Shown here: positions 37,375 to 49,654 of the stretch, piece after piece
How positions within the stretch are numbered: position 1 is the first letter of the stretch
How the letters are laid out: each line of letters starts with the position of its first letter
NCBI GenBank assembly: GCA_964057225.1
Contig: OZ059898.1
Location: 6,014,001 to 6,078,000, forward strand
Direction: 5' to 3'
Source: Auanema rhodensis
Lineage: Eukaryota > Nematoda > Chromadorea > Rhabditida > Rhabditidae
DNA: 64,000 nucleotides
Position numbers and translations under genes: made by a program
The notes under the pieces: model-generated
What the model was told of the DNA's origin: nothing
Databases searched by the model: none
Seen by the model: only the letters and a program-made list of their open reading frames with translations

Positions 37375-37931
37375 TTTTTTTCTTAATCTAATTTTCGGGT
37401 TCCCGCAATATGTTTTCTCAAATTTTTGTTACTTGTGGATTGTTATATATTTGATCCAAGTTGTTTAACTCAGATAAAAAGCCTTTTTTGTTAGCTTGAA
37501 TAATAGGATTATATTCTTTTGTACAAAGAAAACTAGAATTTTTATTTAGAAAGTATTGAATCAATAGCTCAATAATTATAAAAAACATATCGTTTAGTGG
37601 GGATTTTTTAGCAATAACCTATTCTCATAGAAGAAGTTAACCCCAGCATTAGATTTTATATTTCTGCTTATACCAAGTTTATCCCATTTAATTTTATACT
37701 CGGAACGATTTTCTATTCCAAAACTGAACGACGCCAAATTTCTCTTGCTCAATATACTAAATGTGATTATAACCCAAATATGTGTAATGTTAATATATTT
37801 ATTCCAAAGGTTATGATATTTTATGTAATAATAATATTCTTGCCACTATATATGTTACTGTTTCAAATGTTCTATCATTTTATTGAAAAACATAATAAAT
37901 ATTTATTTTTTTTATTTTTTCCTTTCTTAAC
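37375..37931. other. Convergent intergenic region
   Basis: Lies between the stops of the Mlx-like gene (+) and the P450-like gene (-). It is AT-rich and no coding sequence is seen. In particular, there is no cytochrome P450 heme-binding sequence that could complete the neighbouring gene. Confidence 0.6.
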
Positions 37932-39135
37932 TTATTTTCTTCTTTTGATTTCTTGATTAATTTTTCTCTGTAAAGCGTATTCTACATTCTTCAATTGTTC
38001 TATCCCTGGTATCCAGTGTAATGCATTCCAATATTGCTCCCAAATATCTTCAGTATCCCATCGCTGAACTAATCCTCCAACATGAATAATAATGGGGACC
38101 TATGCTTCAAAAGTAAGTTTGAGATATAAGCATTAGACGTACATATTTAGGAATTGGGTGAGCATCAACATCTATCTCTATATTGTAACTGACGATTAAT
38201 GGACGAGATAATACTTCTCTTATCGACTTTGCAGTCTTTAATTCATCTTCGTATACTATTGGAACTTGTCTAAATTCATAAAACTAAGTATTAATATTGT
38301 TCAAATATGTTTTTACCTTATATAATCTAAAACATTCTTTTCCTCTTCATTATCGAGAAGCTTATATGGTCCTTTCAGACAAATTTTATTTTGACGTTTT
38401 TCGTTCATCTAAATTTTCATTAATCGTTAAAGTTATTTGATCAGGCAAAATAAATAAATTTTAATACCAAAGGATCAATTTTTGTGTTAGTATTTCCAAG
38501 CTTACAATATGTTGACCATAAAGTCGTTTCCCAGACACATGTATCACCACTCAAGGCGCTTCCAATAGTAATAGGACATAAGGTAGCTGAAGCAATGCTT
38601 GAGAAAAGGTTTTTATGTAGAACCAACTTAAGTTTTCTTTGTATTTTTCTAATTCCTTAACCATTTTGGGACTAGACACAGAAACAACATATCGGGGTCC
38701 CCAATAAAACGAAGAAAGAGGTCCATAGCATAAACTACAATATTCTAGAAACTGGCGAAAATTTGGATATCTAAATTTGATATTTATATATACATATAGA
38801 TGACGTTCCCAATTATATGTCTAACCGTGCTATTTCCTCTAGATGTCCTTTTATGTCAGCGATATTGTTCAAAGACTGGCCTGGCTCAATGGTTAATGGA
38901 GGCAGATTTTCAGCTTCCATATCCAGCTTCATTCCAGGAATAGTTGTGTAATCATAAGGACGAGGCTACAAGTTGAAATGATTCATTCATCTCAATAAAC
39001 TTCGAGCATGCAACTACTTACAAATAGCCGCTTCCATATATAATCTGGACGAACCTTTGGAAATTTATTGTATAAATATAGAAAAAAAAGAAATCCTAAT
39101 CCATTTAGAAAGAAGTAAAGTAAAACATCATACAT
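37932..39135 (-). CDS. Membrane-anchored protein with CYP20-like P450 N-terminus, no heme motif
   Basis: Seven exons (39135-39022, 38965-38826, 38770-38662, 38626-38468, 38408-38317, 38269-38143, 38099-37932) join in frame to 302 residues. Residues 1-25 form a hydrophobic N-terminal anchor. The part NFRQFLEYCSLCYGPLSSFY followed by WGPRYVVSVSSPKM resembles the N-terminal beta-sheet region of CYP20A1-type P450s (FLxxxHxxYGPVxSFWFGxRLVVSL). The remaining ~200 residues do not look like a P450: I find no ExxR with its partner motif and no FxxGxxxCxG cysteine-ligand loop. The C-terminal half (SYNIEIDVDAHPIPKYV, GGLVQRWDTEDIW) is not recognised, and the last residues are basic. All introns are short and in phase, arguing against a simple pseudogene. 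Function unknown; the P450 relation is inferred from a short stretch. Confidence 0.7.
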
Positions 39136-39724
39136 ATTGTTGAAATTCAAAACCACAAAGCTAAAACTGCTATGATAAGGTGACCTTTCAATTCATTGAT
39201 AAGAATATACATAGATTATGATTTCATAATTCTATTTGGAAACATCTTACTACAATATCATACTATTTCTTTATAAATTAAAATAAACTAAAAACTATAA
39301 TAAAGTCGACATGGTGAAAAATTCGATGAAATTTTGTTTGCTCTTCGAATACCGGATTCTGAAATTTCACTGGCCTATACTGGTCGCGAACCGACGGTCT
39401 TCTATACTACAGAACGAGAACTAATGCCAACCAATACTTTATCAAAATTCAAAAGGATCGAGATAATTTTAAAATTGTTACCTCTTGGGAAATATATTTT
39501 AAAGAATTAATAACATATATGTATTTTAGATTACACGTTTACTTCAATATCTTCAAAAAATAAACATGAACTTAAAAACATAATAAACTTATATAATATT
39601 TGAAGAAAAAACATAATATAATGAAATTAAAAATATAATAAGAATGAACTGATTAAAGTATTCATGCTGGATAAAGAGATCAAATGTTGTTGGCTTTTAT
39701 TCAACACAAAGCTTCGAATCAGAA
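39136..39724. other. Intergenic region
   Basis: AT-rich spacer between two minus-strand genes. A somewhat GC-richer piece near 39300-39420 has no open frame of note. It presumably holds the promoter of the P450-like gene, since no acceptor-like AG sits close to that ATG. Confidence 0.5.
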
Positions 39725-41215
39725 CTAGAATGAAGTCAAAAATCCTTTTGGTTTAACTTTAATGTCATTGCTGGACATTCTTTTCAATGGAGCTTGTTGA
39801 GTAGAGGCTGTACCGGTAGAAGTTGGAACAGTAACCTGAGTATCTGTAACTGAGCCTACTGATCCAGATCTTGGTTTTTCAAAAGATCTAAAATAATTTA
39901 AAATTAATAATACATACATTTTGAAAAATAAACTTACTTGCTGAATGATCTGTTCATAGTGAATTCATAACGAGGAGATCTAGCAGGCCCTAGTGTAATC
40001 TGAAATAATAATTAAATTAGCTTTGATACCCATATACATTAATATATTTTTTTCTTTCTTACTATCTTATCGTTAAGTATTTTATTTTCTGATTTTATCT
40101 AGAGTTCGTTGCTTAGTTTGATATTCTATGAACTGTGAAAGAGAAGTGTTTATAAAAAGTGAAAATCATGTGATGCGAAAAATAAGTTTTAAGATATTAT
40201 ATTATCATATTATAATTTTATCTTGAATGAAAATGGGTGTTGGCTTATTCATATTCACACTTTTTGAGCTACTGTTCTCAAAAAGGTTGGAGAATAGATA
40301 AGCATAATCATATTCTTGATGATTCATATATATAAATATATCTGGAAATGTGATGGAAAGACAGAAAAAGCTATAAAACAAGCTGTATATCTATGAACGG
40401 AAGTCTTTTGTCCTGTACTGTTCTATGTTTTATTCGATAAGAGATGGCGCCGAAACAGTAAAATTAATATGATCAATGTCTTACTCAAAATTTTCGTAGA
40501 TTCTTTGCATACAAGTGAAAGAGGATTATTGAACAATTTAAAGATTAAATTATATTTTTAATCTTTTGGGGCTGGTATCGTTTCGCCCACCCCCCCCCTA
40601 AGAGTTAACATTAGAGCGCATGCGTTTTTTACCTGAAAATAAAGAGTCTCATCTCTGTGAGTGGGAGTGCTCTCTCTGATACTTTTAATACTTTTAAATT
40701 TTGTTGAAGCTCTCTCTATCTGGGGGGGATACCCCCCCAGACCCCCCGGATTTGGGATAGAGCACTCCCGCTGGTTTATGCAAAGCTAGTGCGTGCCCAA
40801 AATGTTATCTTAGATCATGCGTTATTTACTCGAAAATACAGTCTCATTTCTGCGAGTTTAATACTTTTAAATTTTGTTGAAGCTTTCTCTATCTGGGGGG
40901 GATACCCCCCCAGACCCCCCGGATCTGGGATAGAGCACTCCCGCTAGTTTATGCAAAGCTGGTGTGTGCCCAAAATGTTATAAGCGCGCTCTAATGTTAA
41001 CTCTCTGATTATTAGGGGGGGGGGGTGGGCGAAACAATACCAGCGCCAATCTTTTTTATCATAAAGTCATATGTTATGATTAAAATTCTTGTGAGCATTT
41101 TCTGAGTTTTAAGATGGAAAATTAAATGTTTTACCTTCTTCATTTTCTTCAGCTGCTCCTTCTTGTCAACTTCAGTTGAGCGCGTAGTAGTCATGTTTCC
41201 TTGTCCAACAGACAT
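39725..41215 (-). CDS. Small basic Ser/Thr-rich protein of unknown function
   Basis: Three exons (41215-41135, 39999-39938, 39887-39725) encode 101 residues with consistent phases. The N-terminus is MSVGQGNMTTTRSTEVDKKE followed by a lysine-rich helix. The middle is ITLGPARSPRYEFTMNRSFS, and the end is Ser/Thr/Lys-rich (RMSSNDIKVKPKGFLTSF). It has no signal peptide or membrane span. Several RS/SP and KRMSS sites could be phosphorylated. I do not recognise a family; composition suggests a disordered protein. The start ATG is 4 nt after an AATTATAG acceptor. The first intron (41134-40000) is 1.1 kb, long for this region, because it carries a TIR element. Three well-placed exons in a coherent frame make it a likely real gene. 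Confidence 0.65.
40568..41047. mobile_element. Non-autonomous TIR transposon (MITE), hAT-like 8-bp TSD
   Basis: A 480-bp element is flanked by the perfect direct repeat AATCTTTT at 40560-40567 and 41048-41055. Its ends are inverted repeats of about 52-63 bp: the left begins GGGGCTGGTATCGTTTCGCC, and the right, read on the minus strand, begins GGCGCTGGTATTGTTTCGCC. Both run through a poly-C stretch to AGAGTTAACATTAGAGCGC. It has no transposase frame, so it would depend on an enzyme elsewhere. An 8-bp duplication is typical of the hAT superfamily, but the terminal bases are not a standard hAT end, so the superfamily is tentative. It lies in the first intron of the 101-residue gene. Confidence 0.85.
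40685..40985. repeat. 173-bp tandem repeat with G7/C7 hairpins inside the TIR element
   Basis: Two units start near 40685 and 40858 (TTAATACTTTTAAATTTTGTTGAAGC...) and are nearly identical. A partial, diverged third copy lies to the left (about 40616-40684). Each full unit holds the perfect inverted repeat CTGGGGGGGATACCCCCCCAG (40720-40740 and 40893-40913) nested inside a CTCTATC/GATAGAG-type stem. Confidence 0.85.
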
Positions 41216-41909
41216 GTTTCTATAATTTATAAAATTAAAATACAATGTTATTCATATATAATAAAAAGAAAAATGAGAATAACAGAAATAAAAACGAATA
41301 GAAAGACAATATAGATAGGTTATAGTTGCTGATATAGAATGATGCATCATTACATTGTATCTATTACATTGAAATGAAGTAAATAATAAAAGAAAAATCA
41401 AATAATGAGGTTAACGATAACAAACGACTGAACTACTGGAAGGTAAAATATAATTATATGTTCTTATCATTCTTCTATATTAGTATTTTAAAGTTGAAAT
41501 GGGCGGGACATAGACTTACATACATATGATTAGGATAGTAACTAATACATTGCCTGGAATTGAATTATAAGACTAAATAGAGACATCCTAAAGGTTAGAA
41601 CAAACATGAAAAGATACATAACAAGTCGTAAAACAAATTTTTGTTCTAATGAAGTGTTATCGAGTTATATTTCTATTTTTTTGAACAAAAATACAGAAAA
41701 ATGATAATTATCTTATTGACAATATTAAAATATGATGAAATTTGACATCTTTTTATTTTTTGAGAATATTTGAAGTTATGTGAACATCTTCTAAGAAAAA
41801 CTTCAAAAATTGGTAACAATTGAAAGCAAACTGAGGAACAGATGAGCTTAAAACGATGATAACGCTACTAGGCCATCCTAGCTTAAATGTCTCTTATCTG
41901 TCTAATCAT

Positions 41910-41950
<41 letters not shown>

Positions 41951-43371
41951 AGATAGCTAGATATATAGATATTTATAAATCAACAACAAAAAATTATTTT
42001 TGAAGATTAGGACAGGCAAAGTACAATTATATTTAATATCAAGCTCTATGTTTCGTGTTAGTTTCAGAAAAATTGGTATACGGTATTTCTGGTTGAGGTT
42101 AGCAACACGATACGCATTTGAAAATACATATAATAAATATATTTTATGTATAGTTATGATAAATAAATTATATTAATTGTAAATATAAATATATTTAACT
42201 AGAAAATCTATGTAGAATAGATTACAAAGTTTTATTTGTATACAACCCATTAGGAAATTAATAGAATATGATAAGATTTTAACTTATTTAATATGCCATT
42301 ATAGGAAATATACAAACAATGTTATGTTCATATCTTAGTTGAAACTCTATTTTATACTGTAAAAGCTAGATAAATGTAGATTGTGGAAGAAATAAGATGA
42401 TAACAAATATAACTTCCTACGCTATTTTGAAATATTTCGCTTATGATTCATCATCTTTCTGATAGTTTTCTTCGAATATTTTGTAGAATATTCAATAAAT
42501 TATATAAGATGAAAGTAAAAAGTGACGTGTAACATGCTCAATCAAAGTCTTTGAAGATAATTCATGATAATGAACAATTCTTTTTCTATTTGATAATCTG
42601 TTAACAATGAAATTGAAATTTTATATACAAATCAGAAGAATTTAAGAAATGCATCATGAAAAAAGGTAAATACTGCTTCTGCTTTAAAGAAAAAAAAGGG
42701 AATTTGTTGAGAATTAATAATAATAAACTATATAATTATTATTTATATACAAACATATTATTTTAAAATATTTTTGTAATAATATACTATATACTATATA
42801 CTCTAATCTTTAATTTCATACTCTTCATGCTCATTTTCTCTTAACCATCGAAATCTTGTTCATCATTGTATATCTTAATGTTTAAGATATATTTTAATTA
42901 ATAAAAATAATTGTAATATCAGGATAGAAGCGAGAGATGAATAAGGATGATGGTTGAGGATGTATTTCTAAAACTAAGATAGACGATGTCCTTATTTACA
43001 AAAAGTCTTCACGGCTATTTGGTCCCATTGTGTTTTCAAAGCACTTGAGTTCTTCGCGCCTCTCCCATTCTCTCACGCATCTCCTTCTAAATGGGAAGGA
43101 GGACCACGTGTACGGTTTCGTTCAACAAGTCATCTTCATCTGTTTCCTTATTTCTATCTCTCATCTTCATTTTATTCTTTTACAAGATCCAACCAAATCT
43201 TCTATTATAACCTATTTCTTATTTCCAACTTTTCAATTTTCATCTACATCAAGCTTCTATACTATACTATTCATACTATACAAACTATTCATTTGATTTG
43301 GTTTCTTTCAGAATTTCGAAATATTCTCATCTACATCTGAATCTTCCTAGTTTATTTTGATATATTTAGGA
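41216..43371. other. Divergent intergenic region
   Basis: Lies between the 101-residue gene (-) and the Kunitz/lustrin gene (+). It is AT-rich with an (AT)n microsatellite at 41913-41946, and becomes pyrimidine-rich from about 43030 to 43330. A plus-strand frame at 43030-43296 is low-complexity and has no credible domain. A TATATTTAG acceptor ends at 43369. Confidence 0.55.
41913..41946. repeat. (AT)n microsatellite
   Basis: About 17 perfect AT units, followed by imperfect GATA/ATAG repeats. Confidence 0.9.
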
Positions 43372-43392
43372 ATGGTTATTAGAAGATCATGA
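43372..43392 (+). promoter_or_regulatory. Short upstream ORF overlapping the Kunitz/lustrin start
   Basis: The first ATG after the acceptor opens a six-codon frame (MVIRRS) whose TGA overlaps the main ATG as ATGA (43389-43392). If the mRNA starts at the acceptor, ribosomes meet this frame first, so translation would need leaky scanning or reinitiation. Confidence 0.45.
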
Positions 43393-46300
43393 AGATTATT
43401 ATAGTTCAACTACTTATAACCTCAGCTATAGCCGATTTCAATTTTTACGCTGAAGAAGATGAAGAAGTTTTCAGAGGCACAGCTACAGGTGATTTTATTT
43501 TATAAAATTGGAATTTTTCAATAAAACATTTAAGGTTCTGCTAGAGTAGCAGAGCGTTGTTTAACGCATACTGATTGTGTTCAAGGAGCTTATTGTGAAT
43601 CGTCGATATGTCATTGTCTTCCATCTCATGTTCCTCTTGAACGATACTGTTGGAAAAGTATAAAATGATTATTTGAAATAAAATAAAAACATTGTATATT
43701 AAGAATTGGGACCAGAAGAAGCTGGATGTACATATGATGAACAGTGTGAAGCAACTTGGCCAGGTTCAACTTGCCAATATTCAATTTGCAAATGTCCAGC
43801 AAATACAAAATTTACAATGACTCGAGAAGGAGCTGTTTGTCATAAACCTGGTACATCCCAGTTTTTTTTTTAAATCTTTTAGTATTAAACTCATCAGGTC
43901 ATTGTCCAACAAATGGCTTAAACGGAGTGCTTTATAATCGAAATTCGGATACACCAGCTCAATGTCATTTCTTCGATGGGGATGTCAGTATTTAAAAAAA
44001 CATTTTGTAGAATAGCTTCAAGTTTCAGATAAAAGGCGGTAGCAGATTCATTGGTTGTGATGATTTTCCTGAACTACATGATTGTATTGATGGAATATGT
44101 TGTCCTACAAGAGGTATATTGAGTATCCACTTCAGAATTCATCTAAACAATTCGATAATAAAAAACAGAGAGAGATAATAAGTTATAAATATCTTTGTGA
44201 TAGTAAAGAGAGATTTGAGATGACATATTCAAGATGAACAGAGATGTAAATAGGATGAAATGTGAGAGAAATGATACAAACGTTTGCTTTTTTTGCCAGC
44301 AAAACTGACGGAATTAGCAGTATGTTCTTTGTTTGGTTAAGAAATGCTAAACGTTGATGATAGATTCATCAGGTAACCTGAGCGCTTTAAAGAACCAAGT
44401 ATTCTTGTGTTCGTTTGCAAAGATTTATTTACTTGTTTACTTAAACTTATAGGAGTATTCTGCTAATAGGGTCGTTTATTAAGTTGTTCAAAATATTATT
44501 TGTAAACTGTCTATCTTCTTTCAATATATTTTCTCACATTAGACACGTCTTTTTTAATAATAATTCATCTAAGTAAATGCTTATCTATAAAAATTTATAT
44601 GAATTAAACTAAAATAATAATAATTTTTTATTTGTTTATTGATAATTTTCATTTCTTTTCTGCAGCTCTAACATGTATACAACCTCTGGATGCAGGAATA
44701 TCATATACTAATCAAAGTATAAGCATGTTTACTAGATGGTTTTATAATTCTATAACACAATCATGTCAACAGTTTCAATTTACTGGAGAAGGTGGAAATT
44801 CAAACAATTTCATTACTTTTGAACATTGTGAATCATATTGTAAACATCGTAAGAATTAGAATCTATAGATATATATTAAGAAAATTTGTCTATTGAAGGA
44901 TGTTCACGAGGACAACCTCAGTTATCATCTGATACAAGAGATAAAGGATCATCTAATGAAATTGCTACATGTAGTACATCTGGAGATGAATGTGATGATA
45001 TGTTTGAATGTGTTCAATTAAATGGACAAAATATGTGTTGTCCAACAGCTGGTATTAAGATTGAGGAAGTTATTCATAAAAGTATTCATAATTTTATAGA
45101 ATTTGTATGTTCTATGCAAGGTGGAGTTGTACAAGAAAGTATATCCATTGTTGCTTCATCACCAGTAACACCATTCTCAACAGGATCATATAGACATGGA
45201 TCTAGTCCAATAACAAGGTTAGTATGATTAGAGTATATACTATAATATGAAATTATGGTTTATAGATGGTATTGGGATACAACATCTAAACAATGCTTAA
45301 CATTTAAATATTTTGGACAAGGTGGAAACTTTAACAACTTTATAAGCTTAGAACAGTGTCAAGAATATTGTGCTCCTAGTAAGAGCTAACATCATATTTA
45401 CAATTTTAATTCATATTTCTTTTTCTTTAGCTATATGTTCATTAGGATATCCATTAAAGGATGGTAATGGACAATCTATTGTTTGTTCTTTACAATCACA
45501 TTGTCCACGAAGTCATATTTGTACCAAAGGAGTCTGTTGTCCAACACAAGGTTTAAAACTATAAAAATAAATTTTAAAATATTTTATTTGAAGGAACTGT
45601 TTGCAATCAGCCACTGGCATCTGGTGTTTCATGCTTCTCATCGCCATCAAAGAGGTACAGATTTTCATTTTAATATTTAATTTGTGGTTATCAATTAAAT
45701 ATATATTTTACGATTTAATTTAAATTATGGTAGGATATTCAGGTATTGGTTCAATGCAGCTATGGGCTCTTGTCAAGAGTTTGAATATGAGGGATGTCAT
45801 GGCAACACAAATAACTTTATTTCTTATGAACTTTGTCAAAAACATTGCTCATCCGTTGAAGGTAGGGAGATATTTTGATGAAGCATTTTCAAATTCTGAA
45901 TTAAGTTGAGCCAAAATGCCTAATAGGTAAAGCATTCCAAATGGATTCAGGACGGTATTGGAGATGTGGTCACAACTCAAAAGTTGGATCTTGTCCAGCA
46001 AATTATGAGTGTCATTATGATGATAAACGATATGGATGCTGTCCCACTAGAGGTTTATTGAAAAGTTTATTTTCTTAATAATTCGTATATGGTGTTAGAT
46101 TATGTTTGTCGTCAAAGTCAAGATTCTGGAACAAAATGTAGCAGTTTAGCTTCTATCAGATGGTATATAATCAAATTTGTAGAATATAAATAAACATTTA
46201 TTAAAGGTATTATGCTGCTGGAACATGTTTTTCATTTTCGTACAATGGATGTGATGGTAATGCCAATAACTTTGCTTCTCAAAAAGAATGCATGGATTTT

Positions 46301-49300
46301 TGTCACAGAACAGGTAATTCTATATGCAATTTCGTCAAGTTCCAAATAAATCTTATAGATTGTCCTGATGGTGGAGATCCAATAGTTGATGATTATGGTA
46401 AAATCATTTCGTGTGCTGATAAAGATTCTTGTCCATCAACTCATCAATGTGTTCGTTCTGTGAGTGGTTCATATTTAATTTTAGAATATTCAATCATATT
46501 TCAGCAATCATCACACGAACTATCTATATGTTGCCCAACTCGTGAGCATATTTGTCGTGAACAAATGGATGATGGAGATACTTGTTCGAAAGAAGCAATT
46601 AGACGGTATTTCAATAATAAAATATATTTTTTTGAATAATTTGCTGATTTTAAGCTATGTTTTTGATCCAATACAACATGTTTGTCGACCTTTTTCATAT
46701 CATGGTTGTGGAGGTAATTCTAATAACTTCCCTTCGAGAATGGCTTGCTTCAGTTTTTGTCAAAGTGCAGGTAAATCATAAAATCTATATTCAGTATAAT
46801 TTAATTAACTACATGTTTAGCTTGTGCTTCTTCTGAAGTATTATATCAGACAACAACATCATCTGAAATTTTTGATTGTTCAACTAAATCTTGTCCTCGT
46901 GGTTACTCTTGTGTCCAAGATGTATGGAAGCCGAATCGCAGAATATGTTGTGGTTCTCCTAACTTTGGTTAGTTTTTTATAAAACTTCGTCTTTAGGAAA
47001 AAATATAATTCAGGTGTTTGTCGAGCGGGAGAAAGATCATACATAGATAATCGAAGCCAACAACCTCAGACTTGTAATCCAACTATTGCATCTACATGTC
47101 CATTCGGATTTCATTGTTTATTCAATCAGCAACGAAATAATCATTTCTGTTGTACAGAAGATGTACAAACAAGTATTTCATAAATTATTATATGTTAGAA
47201 TAAACTTATGACTTTGTTTCAGCTACATGCCCAGAAGGATCTAGACTTGTACGACTTTCAACAACTGGAGATCCTTTAGGATGCTCATCTAATCAACAAT
47301 GTGATGGTCAATCGAAATGCCATCGTTCTGATCCTTATCGTAGTGGTGTATGTTGTCAATTTCTGGATAGTAGTAAGATAAACTAAGATTCATCATGATT
47401 TACATTAAAATATTATAGTTTGTCCTCCAACATTTACATATGATGAAGAGCTATCTGAAAATAAACCAGATTGTTCACCACTCGATCGTGAATCTTGTGA
47501 TCCTCGTCGTCAATCAGTCTGCTTATTTAGTGAGAAAAAAGTTAGATATAAACCATTTTCTTAAAAAGTATCTCCCTATTAAATCTCATTTTAGAATAGA
47601 TTTGTTTGTTGTCGCCGAGAAGATCGTCGGATTGTTACAATAGAAAAATGTCCTCGGGGCTCTATACAAGGTTTTAAATACTTAATATTGAAAAATATCC
47701 ATTTACTCGTTATTAAGATCCGCTACGTGTATTTTGTGCACACGACAAGCCTTGTCCTTCTTCTCATTTTTGCGTACGACGTGATTCTGATAGAGTTGGA
47801 ATCTGCTGTTCTCATCCAAATCTTGGTCGTGAGCGTCCAACCACTACAACAACAACAACAGCAACTAGTATATTAGATAGACTCAAACGTAGATATATCT
47901 GAAAAGATTTATAAAATTAAAAAAAAATCTTTTATATTACAGATAAATGTCCAAAAAATCAATTAGCCTTCATAGATGCACGTACAATGGATGCTCAAAA
48001 ATGTCATGCTTTAATGCCTTGTCAACCGCCATATACTGTCAGTTATCATAATTATTTATAAATAATTTTTAAATTTCAGTGTACTCCAACATCTTTTAGC
48101 TCTTCTGTTCGTATCTGTTGTGCTTCTCAAAAAAATCTTTTTGTAACATGTAAAGAGGGTACATTACCTATTTCAATTGATGGTGTACAATACTCATGTC
48201 ATGTTAGCTTAAATCTTGAAAGTTAAACAAATAATTGTTATTGTTGTAGATAAAAAGCTGTCCACCAGGATACCAATGTGTAAATGATATGTGTTGTCCA
48301 CTTCAAGGTATTTATATAATTTTAATAGTTAAATATAATTATATAAAATATATTTTAGAAACAGCCTGTACAGAACCTCCTTTCATGGGAACTGAGTGCG
48401 CATTCGATAAACAGCAGCTAACGAAACGGTAAATCAAACTGAATTTTTGAATATCAGTTGATATACAATTTGATTTTTTTTCAATTGTAGGTATTTTTAT
48501 GATGTCGATTCAAAATCTTGTCAAGAATTCGAATATCGCGGTTGTAATCCATCAGCTAATACATTCATTGATATACACTCATGCGAACAACTCTGCAAGC
48601 CAATTTCTGAAAGGATGTTAACTACAACATCACAACCAACAGTAACATCAACCAAACATATACAGGAGCTCGTTACTTCAACTGAAAATTTGATTCGAAA
48701 AACTGATTATACGATCGATCTAAAGAAAATTGTAACTATAAAGCCTCGTGTAACCACAAGTGTTGATGCGAAGTATTTCACTTGCCCTTCACCATATAAA
48801 AACCCGAAGGATTGGCCACAATACTGTGAGCTTGAACGACAATCATGTGCAGGTATTACTTTGTTATCAAATATTGATAGTATATTCATATATAGATGAT
48901 GAGAAATGTATTCGCATGAAGTCTGGGGCATCAATCTGCTGCCTAAATGATTCGGAGGAAGAAACAAAATCATCGTCGTTGTTGAATTTGATGACCAAAA
49001 TGTGCGGAGATAATCATGCACCGTATGTAAATTTTAAACTAAATCATAAGCATTATGATATTTGTTTAGAGTTCTAACACGAATTGGTGATCCAGTACGA
49101 TGTTCTCGTCATCGTCCATGTAAAAATAGAGCTGTATGTATGTTTAGTTCAGTATTAATGATAGATATATGCTGTACTAAAGGTGCATAATCTACAATCA
49201 ACACATATTTTAAATTTTATAAACTTATAGGACGGCCAGCTTTGTTCCCTGTATCACCAAATCTTCCTGATTTACCGGATTTATCGAGTCATACTGTAGA

Positions 49301-49654
49301 CCCAAATGATATAATGATAAATCCATTATGTGATAATATGCATGAAAATGGTGGATGTGGTGATGAGACAGGAATGCCTGCCATACAAACAAGTATTATA
49401 TTATAAGTTTTAGTTAAATTTTGATTTTTCAAACTATAGAATTATATGCTGGTGATAGCGGATGTAAAGTTTCGGATGATTGTACAGGCCAAGCAATTTG
49501 TGTTCGAGGAATGTGTACATGTAGATTAACTCAAGTACAATTTCATAGAATGTGTTGTAAGAATTTTATTTTACTTCAAAACAAAACTCAATCAAATCAT
49601 TTAGATTGGAAGTGTCCATCATTTTATCGTAATATCAGTGGAGTATGCATATAA
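43389..49654 (+). CDS. Secreted multi-Kunitz / lustrin-type cysteine-rich protein
   Basis: Many short exons give roughly 1,300-1,400 residues. A signal peptide ([17 protein letters not shown]) is followed by EB/WAP-like Cys-rich modules and then six Kunitz-type domains near 44.66, 45.1-45.37, 45.6-45.86, 46.1-46.31, 46.55-46.77 and 48.36-48.6 kb. Between and after them are many lustrin-type modules of the form C...CP..Y.C....CCP. A Thr-rich linker (TTTTTTTAT, 47.84 kb) and a Thr/Ser/Lys-rich linker (48.6-48.76 kb) separate blocks. The protein ends with an EB-like module ([20 protein letters not shown]). Domains 3-5 have six cysteines and the GCxGNxNNF core. Domains 1 and 2 lack cysteines 2 and 4. 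Domain 6 has GCNPSANTF. Nematodes have a family of such Kunitz/lustrin extracellular proteins, several linked to cuticle or extracellular matrix; the exact role here is unknown. The first intron after the N-terminal modules (about 44116-44664) is unusually long. Confidence 0.9.

Noticed and set aside
44886-45227. Plus-strand frame of 113 codons as a stand-alone gene
   Set aside because: It is an exon plus retained intron of the Kunitz/lustrin gene.
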